A stretch of 64,000 nucleotides of DNA from Ferrimonas balearica DSM 9799 (lineage in GTDB: Bacteria > Pseudomonadota > Gammaproteobacteria > Enterobacterales > Shewanellaceae). A program made the translations under genes and the position numbers. The stretch is taken from positions 2,317,139-2,381,138 of the forward strand of contig NC_014541.1 in assembly GCF_000148645.1 (NCBI RefSeq), given 5' to 3'. This document shows, piece by piece, positions 1 to 8,641 of this stretch. The notes below the pieces were generated by a model, which saw only the letters and a program-made list of their open reading frames with translations, was not told the origin of the DNA and searched no databases. The number at the start of each line of letters is the position of its first letter. The first letter of the stretch is position 1.

Positions 1-246
1 CACCTTAGTGGCACGGCCATCCATGATATAAACCTGTTTGGCACACCAGGAGGTGCAACCCTGGCAGGTTGTCGGCACCCAGGTACCGGTACCGGTTCTC
101 AGGTCCACCTTCGGCAGAGCCTGCTCCATCGCCTCGGCGACAGGTTGAAACAGGAAGCCACCACCCAGTCCCAGCAAAACGGAGCTCGCGGCCGTCCCTT
201 TGAGGAGATGTCGACGTGTACGGTCGATCGATTTATCGTTTTTCAT
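1..246 (-). CDS. Tat-exported molybdopterin oxidoreductase, N-terminal fragment (arsenate-reductase-like)
   Basis: Only the first 82 residues lie in the window; the rest runs off the left edge. The protein opens with a twin-arginine signal (RTRRHLLKG near residue 9, then a hydrophobic AASSVLLGLGGG stretch). Around residue 61 comes the Cys-x2-Cys-x3-Cys pattern of CQGCTSWC, which in complex iron-sulfur molybdoenzymes begins the [4Fe-4S] site; the following DGRATKV also fits. This indicates a periplasmic respiratory catalytic subunit. The CQGCTxWC form recalls arsenate respiratory reductase ArrA, and an ArsR regulator is divergently encoded, but other members of the superfamily are possible. 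The ATG at 246 follows a GGGA ribosome site. Substrate is inference. Confidence 0.72.
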   Translation of the reverse strand, partial: MKNDKSIDRTRRHLLKGTAASSVLLGLGGGFLFQPVAEAMEQALPKVDLRTGTGTWVPTTCQGCTSWCAKQVYIMDGRATKV

Positions 247-307
247 TTCCCATTCCCATATCTGCATATGCGGTTAGGCATATATTATGCGGACGGGAAA
301 ATTATGG

Positions 308-323
308 GGTGACCCTAGTCACA
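308..323. promoter_or_regulatory. CRP-like site upstream of the molybdoenzyme gene
   Basis: GGTGA-CCCTAG-TCACA matches the CRP consensus TGTGA-N6-TCACA at 9 of 10 positions. It lies about 62 bp upstream of the molybdoenzyme start codon, in the 390-bp gap shared with arsR. cAMP-CRP control of anaerobic respiration is established in Shewanella. The rest of the gap (247-636) shows an A+T-rich patch with a GCATATGC palindrome near 265 and no convincing gene. Confidence 0.4.
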
Positions 324-636
324 GGGACAGTTTCCTTACTCGCAGAAGGGTCAGAACCCCGATCTTTGGCACGCTTTAGAAATCCAGTGTGAGTTACGCC
401 ACAAACGAGTGTGCCGCCCTCTCCTGCCCCTTAACCATGGGACTTACCGGCAGTTTTAGCTCAGCGTGGTCATTAAATGCTCAGGGGTTGGGTGGCTGGG
501 AGTGGGATCCGGTTCACATCATCGCAACGAGCCGCGCCGTAATAAACGAGAATCGCTCGCAACGCTCTCTTTGCCGTCATCCTTATGTCACAATATTGCG
601 TTGCAGTCGCCCGGTTACCCACGCCAAAGGAGTTTT

Positions 637-984
637 ATGATCCACCCCGTTGCCGCCTTTAAAAGCCTGGCTGATGAAACCCGGCTCAGCATCATGCTGC
701 TGATCCAGCAGCAGGGTGAACTTTGTGTGTGCGAACTGTCGACTGCACTGGACCAGAGCCAGCCGAAAATCTCGCGTCACCTGGCCCGATTGCGCAGCGA
801 CGGGCTGCTGACCGATAACCGGCAGGGCCAATGGGTGTTCTATGCGCTGGCAGAACTGCCACAATGGATGACCGACACCCTAACCGGCATCGCCGAAACC
901 AGTCCTCAATTGCTGAGTCCCCTCTGCGCCCGACTGGCTGAAATGGGTGACCGGCCCCAGCGGCGCGAGTCGCTGTGCAGCTGA
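637..984 (+). CDS. ArsR-family metal(loid)-responsive repressor
   Basis: A 115-residue winged-helix repressor. The segment ELCVCEL at residues 28-34 carries the paired cysteines (C-V-C) that bind As(III)/Sb(III) in classical ArsR, and the following LDQSQPKISRHLARLRSDG is the recognition helix. A C-terminal cysteine (SLCS) may add a ligand. The ATG at 637 is preceded by AAAGGAG at good spacing; longer in-frame starts upstream have no ribosome site. It stands alone here, without arsB/arsC downstream, and is divergent from the Tat molybdoenzyme, so control of that operon is the natural reading. Repressor class is clear; the ligand is inferred from the cysteines. Confidence 0.88.
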   Translation: MIHPVAAFKSLADETRLSIMLLIQQQGELCVCELSTALDQSQPKISRHLARLRSDGLLTDNRQGQWVFYALAELPQWMTDTLTGIAETSPQLLSPLCARLAEMGDRPQRRESLCS

Positions 985-1207
985 CACCGATCCAATAATC
1001 ACACCTCCCGGATACCGGCCAGGCCGTACCGGGGGATTGGCCCAAGAACCACCCGCAATAAGAGAGGGAAAAGATGATTGCAGTAAAGCGTAACCGGGCT
1101 GCGGAGCGCGCTACCCGCTGATCCGCGCAGGCCCGGACCCGTTACGGCCAATGCGCCGAACCCAATAACGACACTGCAACACCAGACGGTGTTGCCCGGG
1201 AAACGCC

Positions 1208-2266
1208 ATGACACACCCAAACTCACTATCCACCCCAATCTCGCTTCAACAACTGGGATGGAAACCCGTTTTTCAACAACAGGTCGAACTGGACCAGTGG
1301 CAAGACACCCCCGCCCGGGTGTTTGCCGTTCACCGTAACCGGTTGGACATCGTTACCGAACAGGGCGAACTGAGCCTGCCCCTCACCCCAGGGATGCCAC
1401 GCATCACCGTCGGTGACTGGCTGCTTCTGGGCGAGCAGGCTCAGGATGTCACCCTGCTGGAGCGACGCAGCCTGTTTCAGCGGAAGGCCGCCGGTACGGC
1501 ATTGGAGGCACAACTGATCGCCGCCAATGTCGATACCCTGTTTATCGTCAGTTCGCTGAATGATGACTTTAACCTCAACCGGCTGGAACGCTATCTGGCG
1601 CTAGCCCACGAGGCGGAAGTGGAACCGGTGATCGTACTGACCAAGGCCGATCTCTGTGACGAGCCTGACACCTATGTTGGTCAGGTACAACGGCTTGATC
1701 CGCTGCTGATGGTGATCGCCGTCAATGGCCTCGACAGCAGCACTGCCGAGCAACTGGCGCCCTGGTGCCGCAGTGGCAACACCGTGGCATTGATGGGCTC
1801 CTCCGGGGTGGGCAAATCCACCCTGGTGAACACCCTGCTTGGGGGCGAGGTGCAGAGCACCGGCACCATTCGTGAGGACGACAGCAAGGGGCGGCACACC
1901 ACAACCGGCCGGTCGCTTCACCTGATGCAACACGGTGGCCTGCTGCTGGACACACCCGGTATGCGGGAGCTGCAGCTGACCGATTGCGAACAGGGCGTCA
2001 ACGACGTGTTTGCCGACATCACCGAACTGGCAAAACAGTGCCGCTTTGGCGACTGTCAGCACGAAGGCGAACCCGGCTGCGCCGTCGCCCGTGCCATTGA
2101 AGACGGCACGTTGTCGGAACGCCGCCTAGTCAGCTACCAGAAGTTGCTGCGGGAGCAGGCCCACAACAGTGCCAGCCTGGCGGAGAAGCGCAGTCGCGAC
2201 CGCGACCTGAGCAAGATGTACCGCTCAGTGCAAAACCACCATCGTGCCAACAAAGGTAAGCGATAA
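1208..2266 (+). CDS. rsgA: Ribosome small-subunit-dependent GTPase RsgA
   Basis: A 352-residue circularly permuted GTPase that acts in late 30S maturation. In the permuted order the G4 motif TKAD (about residue 146) comes first, then the P-loop GSSGVGKST (about 197) and the G3 motif DTPG (about 248). An N-terminal OB-fold region precedes it. A C-terminal zinc site follows (C-x4-C-x-H-x5-C, in CRFGDCQHEGEPGC). The GKR tail is basic. It starts 224 bp after arsR, so probably has its own promoter, and ends just before a strong hairpin terminator. Many marine gammaproteobacteria carry a second RsgA-like paralogue, and this copy could be either. Confidence 0.92.
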   Translation: MTHPNSLSTPISLQQLGWKPVFQQQVELDQWQDTPARVFAVHRNRLDIVTEQGELSLPLTPGMPRITVGDWLLLGEQAQDVTLLERRSLFQRKAAGTALEAQLIAANVDTLFIVSSLNDDFNLNRLERYLALAHEAEVEPVIVLTKADLCDEPDTYVGQVQRLDPLLMVIAVNGLDSSTAEQLAPWCRSGNTVALMGSSGVGKSTLVNTLLGGEVQSTGTIREDDSKGRHTTTGRSLHLMQHGGLLLDTPGMRELQLTDCEQGVNDVFADITELAKQCRFGDCQHEGEPGCAVARAIEDGTLSERRLVSYQKLLREQAHNSASLAEKRSRDRDLSKMYRSVQNHHRANKGKR

Positions 2267-2270
2267 ATTC

Positions 2271-2294
2271 AGGGCCCCTCACGGGGCCCTTTCT
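2271..2294 (+). terminator. Rho-independent terminator after rsgA
   Basis: An 8-bp perfect stem (AGGGCCCC / GGGGCCCT) with a 4-nt loop is followed by TTCT, starting 4 bp after the rsgA stop codon. Confidence 0.8.
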
Positions 2295-2361
2295 ATTCAC
2301 ATCTCTCGGAGCATCTCGCTCAGCACGACCTTTCGCGCCTTACGATCCGTTAACCCGTGTC

Positions 2362-2742
2362 TTATTGGCAATCCGGTGCCATCAGCAGGGGTTTCAGGGT
2401 CGCAAGGTAGGCACTGGCATTGGCCTTAACGTCGTCTTTGGCCATGCGCTCAGAACCAACGTGAACACGCTCCAGTTGCTCTTCCGCCTGCTCCAGCTCA
2501 ACCTCGATACGCTGCAGTGCCATCTCCAGCGTGTAGGTCAGCTCATGGATCTTGACCATATCCTCGGCGCTCATCTCAGGCTGGTTGACCAGCTCCGCCA
2601 ACATGGGCTGATGGCGCTGAAGGTTACAGATCGCCTCCGTCAGCGTCTCTGAAGGGATGGCCTTAAAGTGCTGGTACTCCGATGACGCGATAGCGCCGAA
2701 TGAAACCGCCGAACAAACCAAAAATACGACAGGGAATTTCAT
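2362..2742 (-). CDS. Small secreted helical protein, DUF6746-like
   Basis: A 126-residue protein with a clear signal peptide (MKFPVVFLVCSAVSFGAIAS, cleavage near residue 20). The mature part is almost all helix and acidic: YQHFKAIPSETLTEAICNL is followed by MVKIHELTYTLEMALQRI and an EVELEQAEEQLERVH coiled-coil stretch. The H-x-L-T-Y-T-L-E core and the overall pattern recall the DUF6746 family of marine proteobacteria; I could not check this. Two cysteines (residue 39 and the penultimate residue) could form a disulfide. The ATG is preceded by AAGGAAA. It is monocistronic, convergent to rsgA. Function unknown. Confidence 0.7.
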   Translation of the reverse strand: MKFPVVFLVCSAVSFGAIASSEYQHFKAIPSETLTEAICNLQRHQPMLAELVNQPEMSAEDMVKIHELTYTLEMALQRIEVELEQAEEQLERVHVGSERMAKDDVKANASAYLATLKPLLMAPDCQ

Positions 2743-3096
2743 ATTGTTTTCCTTAACCCGAAATAACGGAACCCCAGTGAAACCCTTTCCTCAATGCTGA
2801 CGTTAAACGCCCCGGGCTCACCCATTTTGCAACGTATCCAAAAACCGCTTCACTCAACCATAGCAACAGATATTCACGTCAACCACAACGAGTAATCGAA
2901 GCGAAAAACGGTAATTCCATTCAATCGTTTTGCCCTGTTTCCGCCAGCGTATCTCTGGCTGATATGGCGCAATTGCTTTATGGAAATAAGGGAAGTCATC
3001 GAACTCTCTGCAACACACACCAGCAAACGCTCGTTGGCCACCAATTCAAAGCATCGGTGCATTATTGAGATTGCCCATGGGTGCCCAGACCACCAT
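2743..3096. other. Intergenic gap, nothing recognised
   Basis: About 350 bp between two minus-strand genes. It must hold the promoter of the small secreted protein, but I see no convincing -35/-10 pair, hairpin or small gene. An ORF at 2874-3206 on the minus strand overlaps the next gene and reads as a shadow. Confidence 0.4.
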
Positions 3097-3825
3097 TCAC
3101 TCTCCTCCATCCAAAGAGCGGGCTTTAAAGAGCAACAGTGAGCCGTACAGAACGATACTGATGCCGACCATCTCCAGAAACTCCTCCATCGCCACCTCCA
3201 GGGCATAAACGTATCCTGGATAATCGTGCGCCCGGATCAGCTCATAACTCAGTACCTCAAGTCCTACACCGCCCAGGACAAAGAGTGTTCCGCCCAGTGC
3301 AATGATCAGGCTTTCTCGACGATAAGCCCTCAGCACACTCTGAAGTGGTTTCATCAGAAGCAGATACAGGATGAGTCCGACAGCAAGGTAAGGAGCAATC
3401 CAGACGCCATGCTCTCCTTCAAATCGTGGCAGGTAAGGCAGGTGCTTTAACGAGGATGTGATCCGCTCATGAACCGAAAAGAGCTCATCAAAAGAGAGGA
3501 AAAGAAAGCCAAGACCAAGAATAACGTCCAGCCTGTAGGGCAGTGCTTCCTTATGTTTCATCTGGCGCGACATGGCCCCAAAGACCAGTCCAACCGCGGC
3601 CAATTGAAGGGCTGAGAACAACGTGGGAATGTTTTTCTCGTAATCGAGGTTAAATAACTTGGCCACCAGACTGCTCTTATCACTGAAAGATGCGGTCAGA
3701 AAAAACAGAATGACCAGGGCAATCTCAATCGCGATACAAATGACGAGCAGATATCCGGGAAAGCCGTCAGGAACTTTGACGGTCACAGGTTCGAATTCGC
3801 CTGTCGGTGTTCTATTAATATCCAT
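3097..3825 (-). CDS. Multi-spanning membrane protein of unknown function
   Basis: A 242-residue inner-membrane protein with about six hydrophobic segments: residues 24-46 (GYLLVICIAIEIALVILFFL), 66-83, 102-112, 144-160, 174-192 and 216-233. A distinctive FDELFSVHERI motif sits just after the third segment, putting acidic residues and a histidine next to the membrane. An LMKPLQSVLRAYRRES loop is basic and probably cytoplasmic. The start at 3825 has GGAG seven bases upstream. No neighbour suggests a role. I do not recognise the family. Confidence 0.7.
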   Translation of the reverse strand: MDINRTPTGEFEPVTVKVPDGFPGYLLVICIAIEIALVILFFLTASFSDKSSLVAKLFNLDYEKNIPTLFSALQLAAVGLVFGAMSRQMKHKEALPYRLDVILGLGFLFLSFDELFSVHERITSSLKHLPYLPRFEGEHGVWIAPYLAVGLILYLLLMKPLQSVLRAYRRESLIIALGGTLFVLGGVGLEVLSYELIRAHDYPGYVYALEVAMEEFLEMVGISIVLYGSLLLFKARSLDGGE

Positions 3826-4164
3826 TCAGAACTCCATCTCGAACCTCTGTGTACGCCAACCAATATCAGTGCGTCACTCTTGAGGCCAACACTCTGGTCA
3901 GAGAAAACCCCTCGAAACATCGGTAGGTTTAGACCCATTATCCGCCACTTACCTGCCATGCGGGCGCATTGCGGCCTACCTAAACGGATGAGTCGACGTT
4001 TTGACCCGAAGCGGTTTTGCCCCCATCGGCAGATGCCAACAATCCCGGTTTAAGATCGGTTCCTCCAACATCAGTGAAAATCCAGCAGTGGCGCGAAATG
4101 GTAAATAACTTCCGGTGGGGTCGGTAGCTTAGGGGCAGAACAGTCACCCACTACGAGGTTCCCT
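3826..4164. other. Divergent promoter region, no gene seen
   Basis: About 340 bp between the divergent membrane-protein gene and the decarboxylase gene. It should contain both promoters, but no strong consensus elements or palindromes stand out by eye. Confidence 0.4.
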
Positions 4165-5613
4165 ATGACCCACTCGTTTGATCAGTACCGTGCTTTGCTC
4201 AATCGTTCACTGGCCCACGCCACCGACTACCTGGAATCCCTGCCCGAGCGTCCCATCGACACTCCGGTCAGCAGTGACACCCTGCGCACCCTGCTCGGCG
4301 GCCCCCTGCCCCAGGGACACAGCGACGCCCAGACTGTGCTTGATGACCTGGCCCATAACATTGAACAGGGGCTGATCGGCTCCGGCGGTCCCCGCTACTT
4401 TGGCTACGCCATTGGCGGCAGTTTTCCGGTTGCTCTGGCGGCAGACTGGCTGGTAAGTGCCTGGGATCAGAACGTGCCCTATTACGTCTCCAGCCCCGCC
4501 ACCTCCGTCGCCGAAGAGACCGCCGCCGAGTGGATGCTGGAACTGCTCGGCCTGCCCCAAAAGGCGGGTGTTGGCTTTACTTCCGGGGCTCAGGAGGCCA
4601 TCTACACCGCCATGATCACCGCACGCAACACCCTGCTTAAACGTGCCGGTTGGGACGTGGCCAAAAAGGGACTGTACGAGGCACCGCGGATTCACGTGGT
4701 AGTGAGTGACCAGATCCATTCCACCATCAAGCGGGCGCTGTGGATGATCGGCATGGGCGAAAGCCAGATCAAAACCCTCCCCACCGACCACAACCTGCGG
4801 ATCATCCCCGAAGCGATACCGGCGGTACTGGCAGACTGTGACGGGCCCACCCTGGTCTGTGCCCAGGCCGGCTGCATTGACTCTGGCGCCTACGATCCCT
4901 TTGAAGCCCTTGCCACTGCGGTTAAGGCCCATCCCAATGCATGGCTTCATGTGGATGGCGCCATCGGTCTGTGGTCTGCGGCCAGCGCCCAACAGCGGCA
5001 CCTGCTCAAAGGCATCGAGCTGGCCGACTCCTGGGATACCGATGGCCATAAGTGGTTCAACATGCCCTACGACAGCGGTGTGGTGATCGTCCGGGATGCC
5101 GCCCTGCTGGCTGAAGCCATGGGGGGTAACGCCATGGGCGCCTACCTGACCGATGCCATCGCCAAGCCGGATCGCAACGCCATCAACTTCGGCATCGCGG
5201 CTTCCCGCCGGGCCCGGGGTGTGCCGGTTTACGCGGCCATCAAAACCCTGGGCAAGCAAGGGATCGAAGCCCATCTGGACAACAGCTGCCGCTTGGCCAA
5301 ACGCATGGCAGACCACCTGAGCCAGGTTGAGGGCATCACCATTCTTAACGACGTGGTGTCCAACCGCTTCTCTGCCCAATTCGGCAAAGGTGATGACGAC
5401 TTCCGCAACCGGTTGACCGCCCGCGTGGTTCACCAACTGCAACAGGATGGATTCTGCTACCCCTCCACCTCCGGCTACAAGGGGCTCAAAACCATGCTGT
5501 TCTCCGTGCTCAACTGCCACACCACGGAAGCCGACATCGACGCCTCAGCCGAGCGGATCATCGCCATCTACCAGCGCGAACTGGCCCGATGCAACGACGC
5601 CGTACCGGCATAA
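4165..5613 (+). CDS. PLP-dependent group II decarboxylase-like enzyme
   Basis: A 482-residue fold-type I PLP enzyme of the aromatic amino acid / glutamate decarboxylase group. HVDGAIG places Asp264, which should pair with the pyridine nitrogen, and TDGHKWFN places the Schiff-base Lys296. The N-terminal GGPRYFGYAIGG and TSGAQEAIYTA segments fit the substrate and phosphate-binding regions. The reaction is probably amino acid decarboxylation, but the substrate cannot be read and an aldolase or lyase role is possible. The amidohydrolase follows 41 bp downstream, suggesting one catabolic unit, and an AraC-type regulator is encoded convergently just beyond. The ribosome site (ACGAGG) is modest. Confidence 0.82.
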   Translation: MTHSFDQYRALLNRSLAHATDYLESLPERPIDTPVSSDTLRTLLGGPLPQGHSDAQTVLDDLAHNIEQGLIGSGGPRYFGYAIGGSFPVALAADWLVSAWDQNVPYYVSSPATSVAEETAAEWMLELLGLPQKAGVGFTSGAQEAIYTAMITARNTLLKRAGWDVAKKGLYEAPRIHVVVSDQIHSTIKRALWMIGMGESQIKTLPTDHNLRIIPEAIPAVLADCDGPTLVCAQAGCIDSGAYDPFEALATAVKAHPNAWLHVDGAIGLWSAASAQQRHLLKGIELADSWDTDGHKWFNMPYDSGVVIVRDAALLAEAMGGNAMGAYLTDAIAKPDRNAINFGIAASRRARGVPVYAAIKTLGKQGIEAHLDNSCRLAKRMADHLSQVEGITILNDVVSNRFSAQFGKGDDDFRNRLTARVVHQLQQDGFCYPSTSGYKGLKTMLFSVLNCHTTEADIDASAERIIAIYQRELARCNDAVPA

Positions 5614-5654
5614 CCTGGCTGGCCCCTGCCCCCTACAACAGAGTGAGTACCGCA

Positions 5655-6935
5655 ATGACCGTATTGATTAAGAACGTCTCGCTGTTTGATGGAATCAACG
5701 ACACGCTGCGCACGGACTGCTGCATCCAGATTGATAACGGGCTGATCACCGCCATCAGCGCCCAGCCCAACCCGGACTGCCGCTATGAGCAGGTGATCGA
5801 TGCCGCCGGATTCACCGTGATCCCCGGCTTAATCGACGCCCATACCCACATCGCGTTTTCTGACACCTTCCAGGCACTGGACCGAATGACCGCTGAAGAG
5901 GTCGCGGTGCGCTCCACCGTCATCGCCCGGGAGATGATTGAACGTGGCTTTACCACGGTGCGGGATGTGGGCAGCAACTGCTATGGCCTGAAGCAGAGTA
6001 TCGATGCCGGCTTCGTGCCCGGGCCACGGATCTACCCCAGCTACGGGGCGCTGTCCCAGACCTGTGGCCACGCTGACTACCGGCAGAACCGGGCCCAGCG
6101 CTCAGACTTCAACCGGGGACTGGAAGATTCCAGCATGATGCGTCAGGGCCACCTGATACTGGCCGACGGCGTACCCCAGTGCCTGAAACGCACGCGGGAC
6201 CAGATCTTTATGGGCGCCTCACAGATCAAGATCTTCGGCGGTGGCGGGGCCTCTTCACTGTTCGATCCGCTGGACACCATCCAATACACCCGGGAGGAGT
6301 TGCGCGCCATTGTCGAGACGGTCAGTAACTACGGCTCTTACGTCTGCAGCCACATCCATGCGGGGCCAGCGATGAAAATCGCCATCGAAGAGGGGGTCAA
6401 ATCCCTGGAACACGCCACCTTTATGGACGATGAGATCGCCCGCCAGTGCCTGGACCACGAGGTGTGGATGGTGCCGCAATACGCCACTGCGGAGAAGATC
6501 GCCCAACGCCAGATCCCGCTGGACAGCGAGATCCTGTACCAGAAGACTGAACGGGTGGGTAAAGGACTGCTGCGACAGGCGGAACTGGTGGAGAAATACG
6601 GCCTCAAGTGCGCCTTTGGTACCGATTTGATAGGCACACCCGAAGTGCATGCCCGGCAGAACGACGAGTTCTCCGCCCGTAAGCGCTTCTTCGGCTCCTT
6701 CCGCGGCCTGAAGCAGGCCACCTCGGAGGCGGGGCAACTGCTCAAGCTCTCTGGCCTGCTGGACCCCTATGCTGAAGGTGCCTTGGGGGTGCTCTGCGAC
6801 GGAGCCTATGCCGACCTGCTGCTGGTGGCCGGCAACCCGGTGGCGGACCTGGATATCCTGGCCGACGCTGACAACATCAAAATGGTGATCAAGGGCGGCA
6901 ATGTCATTAAAGACATTCGTCCAGCACAGTTCTGA
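5655..6935 (+). CDS. Metal-dependent amidohydrolase (imidazolonepropionase/prolidase-like)
   Basis: A 426-residue amidohydrolase-superfamily enzyme. DAHTH supplies the first metal ligands (His63 and His65). Later come the QIKIFGGGG lysine strand, SHIHAG, SLEHATFMD and AFGTDLIGTPEVHA, the last giving the catalytic aspartate. No signal peptide is seen, so it is cytoplasmic. The ATG at 5655 begins the typical MTVLIKNVSLFDG strand; a longer frame from 5589 adds 22 residues that do not fit the fold. Close members hydrolyse Xaa-Pro or N-acyl amino acids or cyclic amides. With the upstream decarboxylase it may degrade one amino-acid derivative, which is inference. Confidence 0.85.
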   Translation: MTVLIKNVSLFDGINDTLRTDCCIQIDNGLITAISAQPNPDCRYEQVIDAAGFTVIPGLIDAHTHIAFSDTFQALDRMTAEEVAVRSTVIAREMIERGFTTVRDVGSNCYGLKQSIDAGFVPGPRIYPSYGALSQTCGHADYRQNRAQRSDFNRGLEDSSMMRQGHLILADGVPQCLKRTRDQIFMGASQIKIFGGGGASSLFDPLDTIQYTREELRAIVETVSNYGSYVCSHIHAGPAMKIAIEEGVKSLEHATFMDDEIARQCLDHEVWMVPQYATAEKIAQRQIPLDSEILYQKTERVGKGLLRQAELVEKYGLKCAFGTDLIGTPEVHARQNDEFSARKRFFGSFRGLKQATSEAGQLLKLSGLLDPYAEGALGVLCDGAYADLLLVAGNPVADLDILADADNIKMVIKGGNVIKDIRPAQF

Positions 6936-6964
6936 AACCGCCCTCTGACGTGGTTTCACCCTTT

Positions 6965-6992
6965 GCCAGCCGTAACCCCGGCTGGCTTTTTT
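6965..6992 (+). terminator. Rho-independent terminator after the amidohydrolase
   Basis: An 8-bp stem (GCCAGCCG / CGGCTGGC) with a 6-nt loop is followed by six T, 30 bp after the stop codon. Confidence 0.85.
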
Positions 6993-7017
6993 GTATCCGG
7001 CGCCCTGCCCTGTGGCT

Positions 7018-8049
7018 TCACTCCGGCACCGGCGCCGACAGGTAACGCTTGCGGTACTCCCGGGGTGGAAAGCCGGTCAGCCGTTTAAAGGCCCGGGAGA
7101 AATGGGCAATGTTGGCGTAGCCCAACGTCGAAGCGATGTCGGTCAGCGAGTAGCGGGGGTCTTCCATCAACCGACAGGCGGTGGCCAGCACGATGTTCTC
7201 CCGCACCTGGTTAAAGCTGCTGCCGGCTTCCGCCAGCTTGCGCTGCAGCGTCCGCGGGCTGGTATCCAGAATCGTTGCCGCCTCACTAAGGGAAAGCGCT
7301 TGCCGTGACAAATACGGCGTCAGGGCCAGGTACACCGTCTCCAGGTACTGGTGTTCAACCGGCTCCCCCAAGGGATTGGTATCACTAAAACGAGCAGGTA
7401 GGTGAAATGGCTGGCTCAACAGGGCCTCGGACAGTTCCACCGCCGCGACCCGTCTATTGGCGAAGATCCGAGCCTGCGCCACATTTGCTGGTCGCTGGGC
7501 CTCCAGAATGGCCGCCAGCACATCCCCGCTGTCCGACTGAATCGCAATGCCGGAAGGCTGCCACTCGGACTTGCTGGCCAGGCCAACAAACTCAATCAGA
7601 AACAGCACGGAGAAGATCTCCGCCCAGCGATAACCCTCGTTGTGTTCACCGGCCTTGTAGCGGCAGAGCCAGGGCACACGATTGAAGTACTGCAGGTCTA
7701 CCTGTACGGTCGAGGATTCATGACGGAGCGCGGTGCTGAGCTGGATGATCGCCCCGCCGAGGGTAACGGGATTATCCAGCTGACGCATAAGGGGCGGCAG
7801 AACCCGCTCTCGGAGTGTGGTGCGAAGCAATTCGCCGAAATAACGGGGCTCGGCCCGCTCCGCCATCAGCGCCAGCAGGTGCTTGACGGGCGTTTCCGGC
7901 AGATACTCGTGTGAGGCATTCAACAGATCTTCGGGCAGGCCGGCCGCCCGCAACAGCGGATAGATGTCGGTTTCGAACTGCTTTAACAGCCCGACCAGGG
8001 TCTCCGCATGTGCGGTTTTGATAAGGGGTACCAATGGGCCTGACGGCAT
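7018..8049 (-). CDS. AraC/XylS-family transcriptional regulator
   Basis: A 343-residue regulator of the OruR/arabinose-binding type. A long N-terminal ligand domain (residues 1-235, with a YFGELLRTTL and AEIFSVLFLIEF core) precedes two C-terminal helix-turn-helix units. The second unit is seen in SLTDIASTLGYANIAHFSRAFKRLTGFPPREYRKR. The gene faces the decarboxylase and amidohydrolase pair end to end, and these are its most likely targets, though nothing in the sequence proves it. The chosen ATG (MPSGPLV) has a weak ribosome site; homologues in this group commonly start near here. Confidence 0.88.
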   Translation of the reverse strand: MPSGPLVPLIKTAHAETLVGLLKQFETDIYPLLRAAGLPEDLLNASHEYLPETPVKHLLALMAERAEPRYFGELLRTTLRERVLPPLMRQLDNPVTLGGAIIQLSTALRHESSTVQVDLQYFNRVPWLCRYKAGEHNEGYRWAEIFSVLFLIEFVGLASKSEWQPSGIAIQSDSGDVLAAILEAQRPANVAQARIFANRRVAAVELSEALLSQPFHLPARFSDTNPLGEPVEHQYLETVYLALTPYLSRQALSLSEAATILDTSPRTLQRKLAEAGSSFNQVRENIVLATACRLMEDPRYSLTDIASTLGYANIAHFSRAFKRLTGFPPREYRKRYLSAPVPE

Positions 8050-8411
8050 AACAACCCGCGTGAAAGAGACAGAATACCGCCTCAGAAGATAGAGGGATCG
8101 GCAGCGAAGGCAAGGCTTATCAGCGGGTTTAACCCACGCCCGGCGGTGATGCGCACTCAGTGAACCTCTGCGTCACTCTGGTGCTGCCACGGCTCAAATG
8201 CACCCCGCTGAGACCATGTGGTCGCTTAACGCCCCATAAGGCGGAGGTGCAGAAAGCCAACTAAAAAAACAGACAAAACTCCTGAAAAAATTAATTCAAG
8301 CGAAAACGCCGCTTTCCATATTTATTTTGTGTATTTGAGAGGATTGGCCGAATGTAATTCGCGGCACTGTCACATTGATGCGCCAGTTATTTTAATTAAA
8401 AAACAAACCCA
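8050..8411. other. Intergenic region upstream of the araC-type gene
   Basis: About 360 bp. The left half is G+C-rich without a recognised element. From about 8250 the sequence turns strongly A+T-rich (poly-A runs, TTAATTCAAG), leading into the promoter of the small membrane-protein pair. The abrupt composition change hints at a foreign or regulatory segment. Confidence 0.35.
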
Positions 8412-8439
8412 TTGAATAAATTTTCAGACTGACTATATT
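8412..8439 (+). promoter_or_regulatory. Predicted sigma-70 promoter of the small membrane-protein pair
   Basis: TTGAAT, a 16-bp spacer and TATATT lie in A+T-rich DNA 35 bp before the first start codon. The -10 matches 5 of 6 and the -35 matches 4 of 6 consensus bases. Confidence 0.45.
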
Positions 8440-8473
8440 GGTCGATTGGTTGTTACAGAGGATTTATTTGTAA

Positions 8474-8641
8474 ATGAAACTGTTGGCAAGTGTGATTTTC
8501 CTGTTCCTGTTTTTATACCTGCTCTGCTCTCTGAAGGGAAAAAAGAACCGGAATAAATATTTGATGGAAAAAGCCAGCCATTATAGGAAATCAACGAACG
8601 ACATTTTGTCTGCCCGTTCGAGTCATCGGGAGGGAGTTTAG
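8474..8641 (+). CDS. Small single-pass membrane protein (55 residues)
   Basis: A short ORF with one N-terminal membrane segment (SVIFLFLFLYLLCSL, residues 6-20) followed by a strongly basic tail (KGKKNRNKYL and so on), so a positive-inside anchor with a cytoplasmic tail of about 35 residues is expected. AGAGGA lies about 11 bases upstream of the ATG and a plausible promoter precedes it. Its TAG stop at 8639-8641 directly abuts the GTG of the next gene, which suggests translational coupling and supports both as real. No family recognised. Base composition is more A+T-rich than the surroundings. Confidence 0.55.
   Translation: MKLLASVIFLFLFLYLLCSLKGKKNRNKYLMEKASHYRKSTNDILSARSSHREGV

Noticed and set aside
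366-384. TTGGCACGCTTTAGAAA as a possible sigma-54 promoter before arsR
   Set aside because: The -12 GC element is missing at the required spacing, unlike the site at 22054.
1074-1121. 15-codon ORF with an AGAGAGGGAA ribosome-like site between arsR and rsgA
   Set aside because: Too short and Arg-rich without any feature; it may be a leader peptide, but nothing beyond the purine run supports it.
3784-3800. GGTTCGAATTC as a tRNA T-arm
   Set aside because: It lies inside a membrane-protein gene and no acceptor or anticodon stems surround it.
4207-5520. Long 437-codon minus-strand ORF opposite the decarboxylase gene
   Set aside because: Translation is Gly/His/Val-rich with no family motif and lies wholly antisense to a motif-complete enzyme; a shadow frame of high-G+C DNA.
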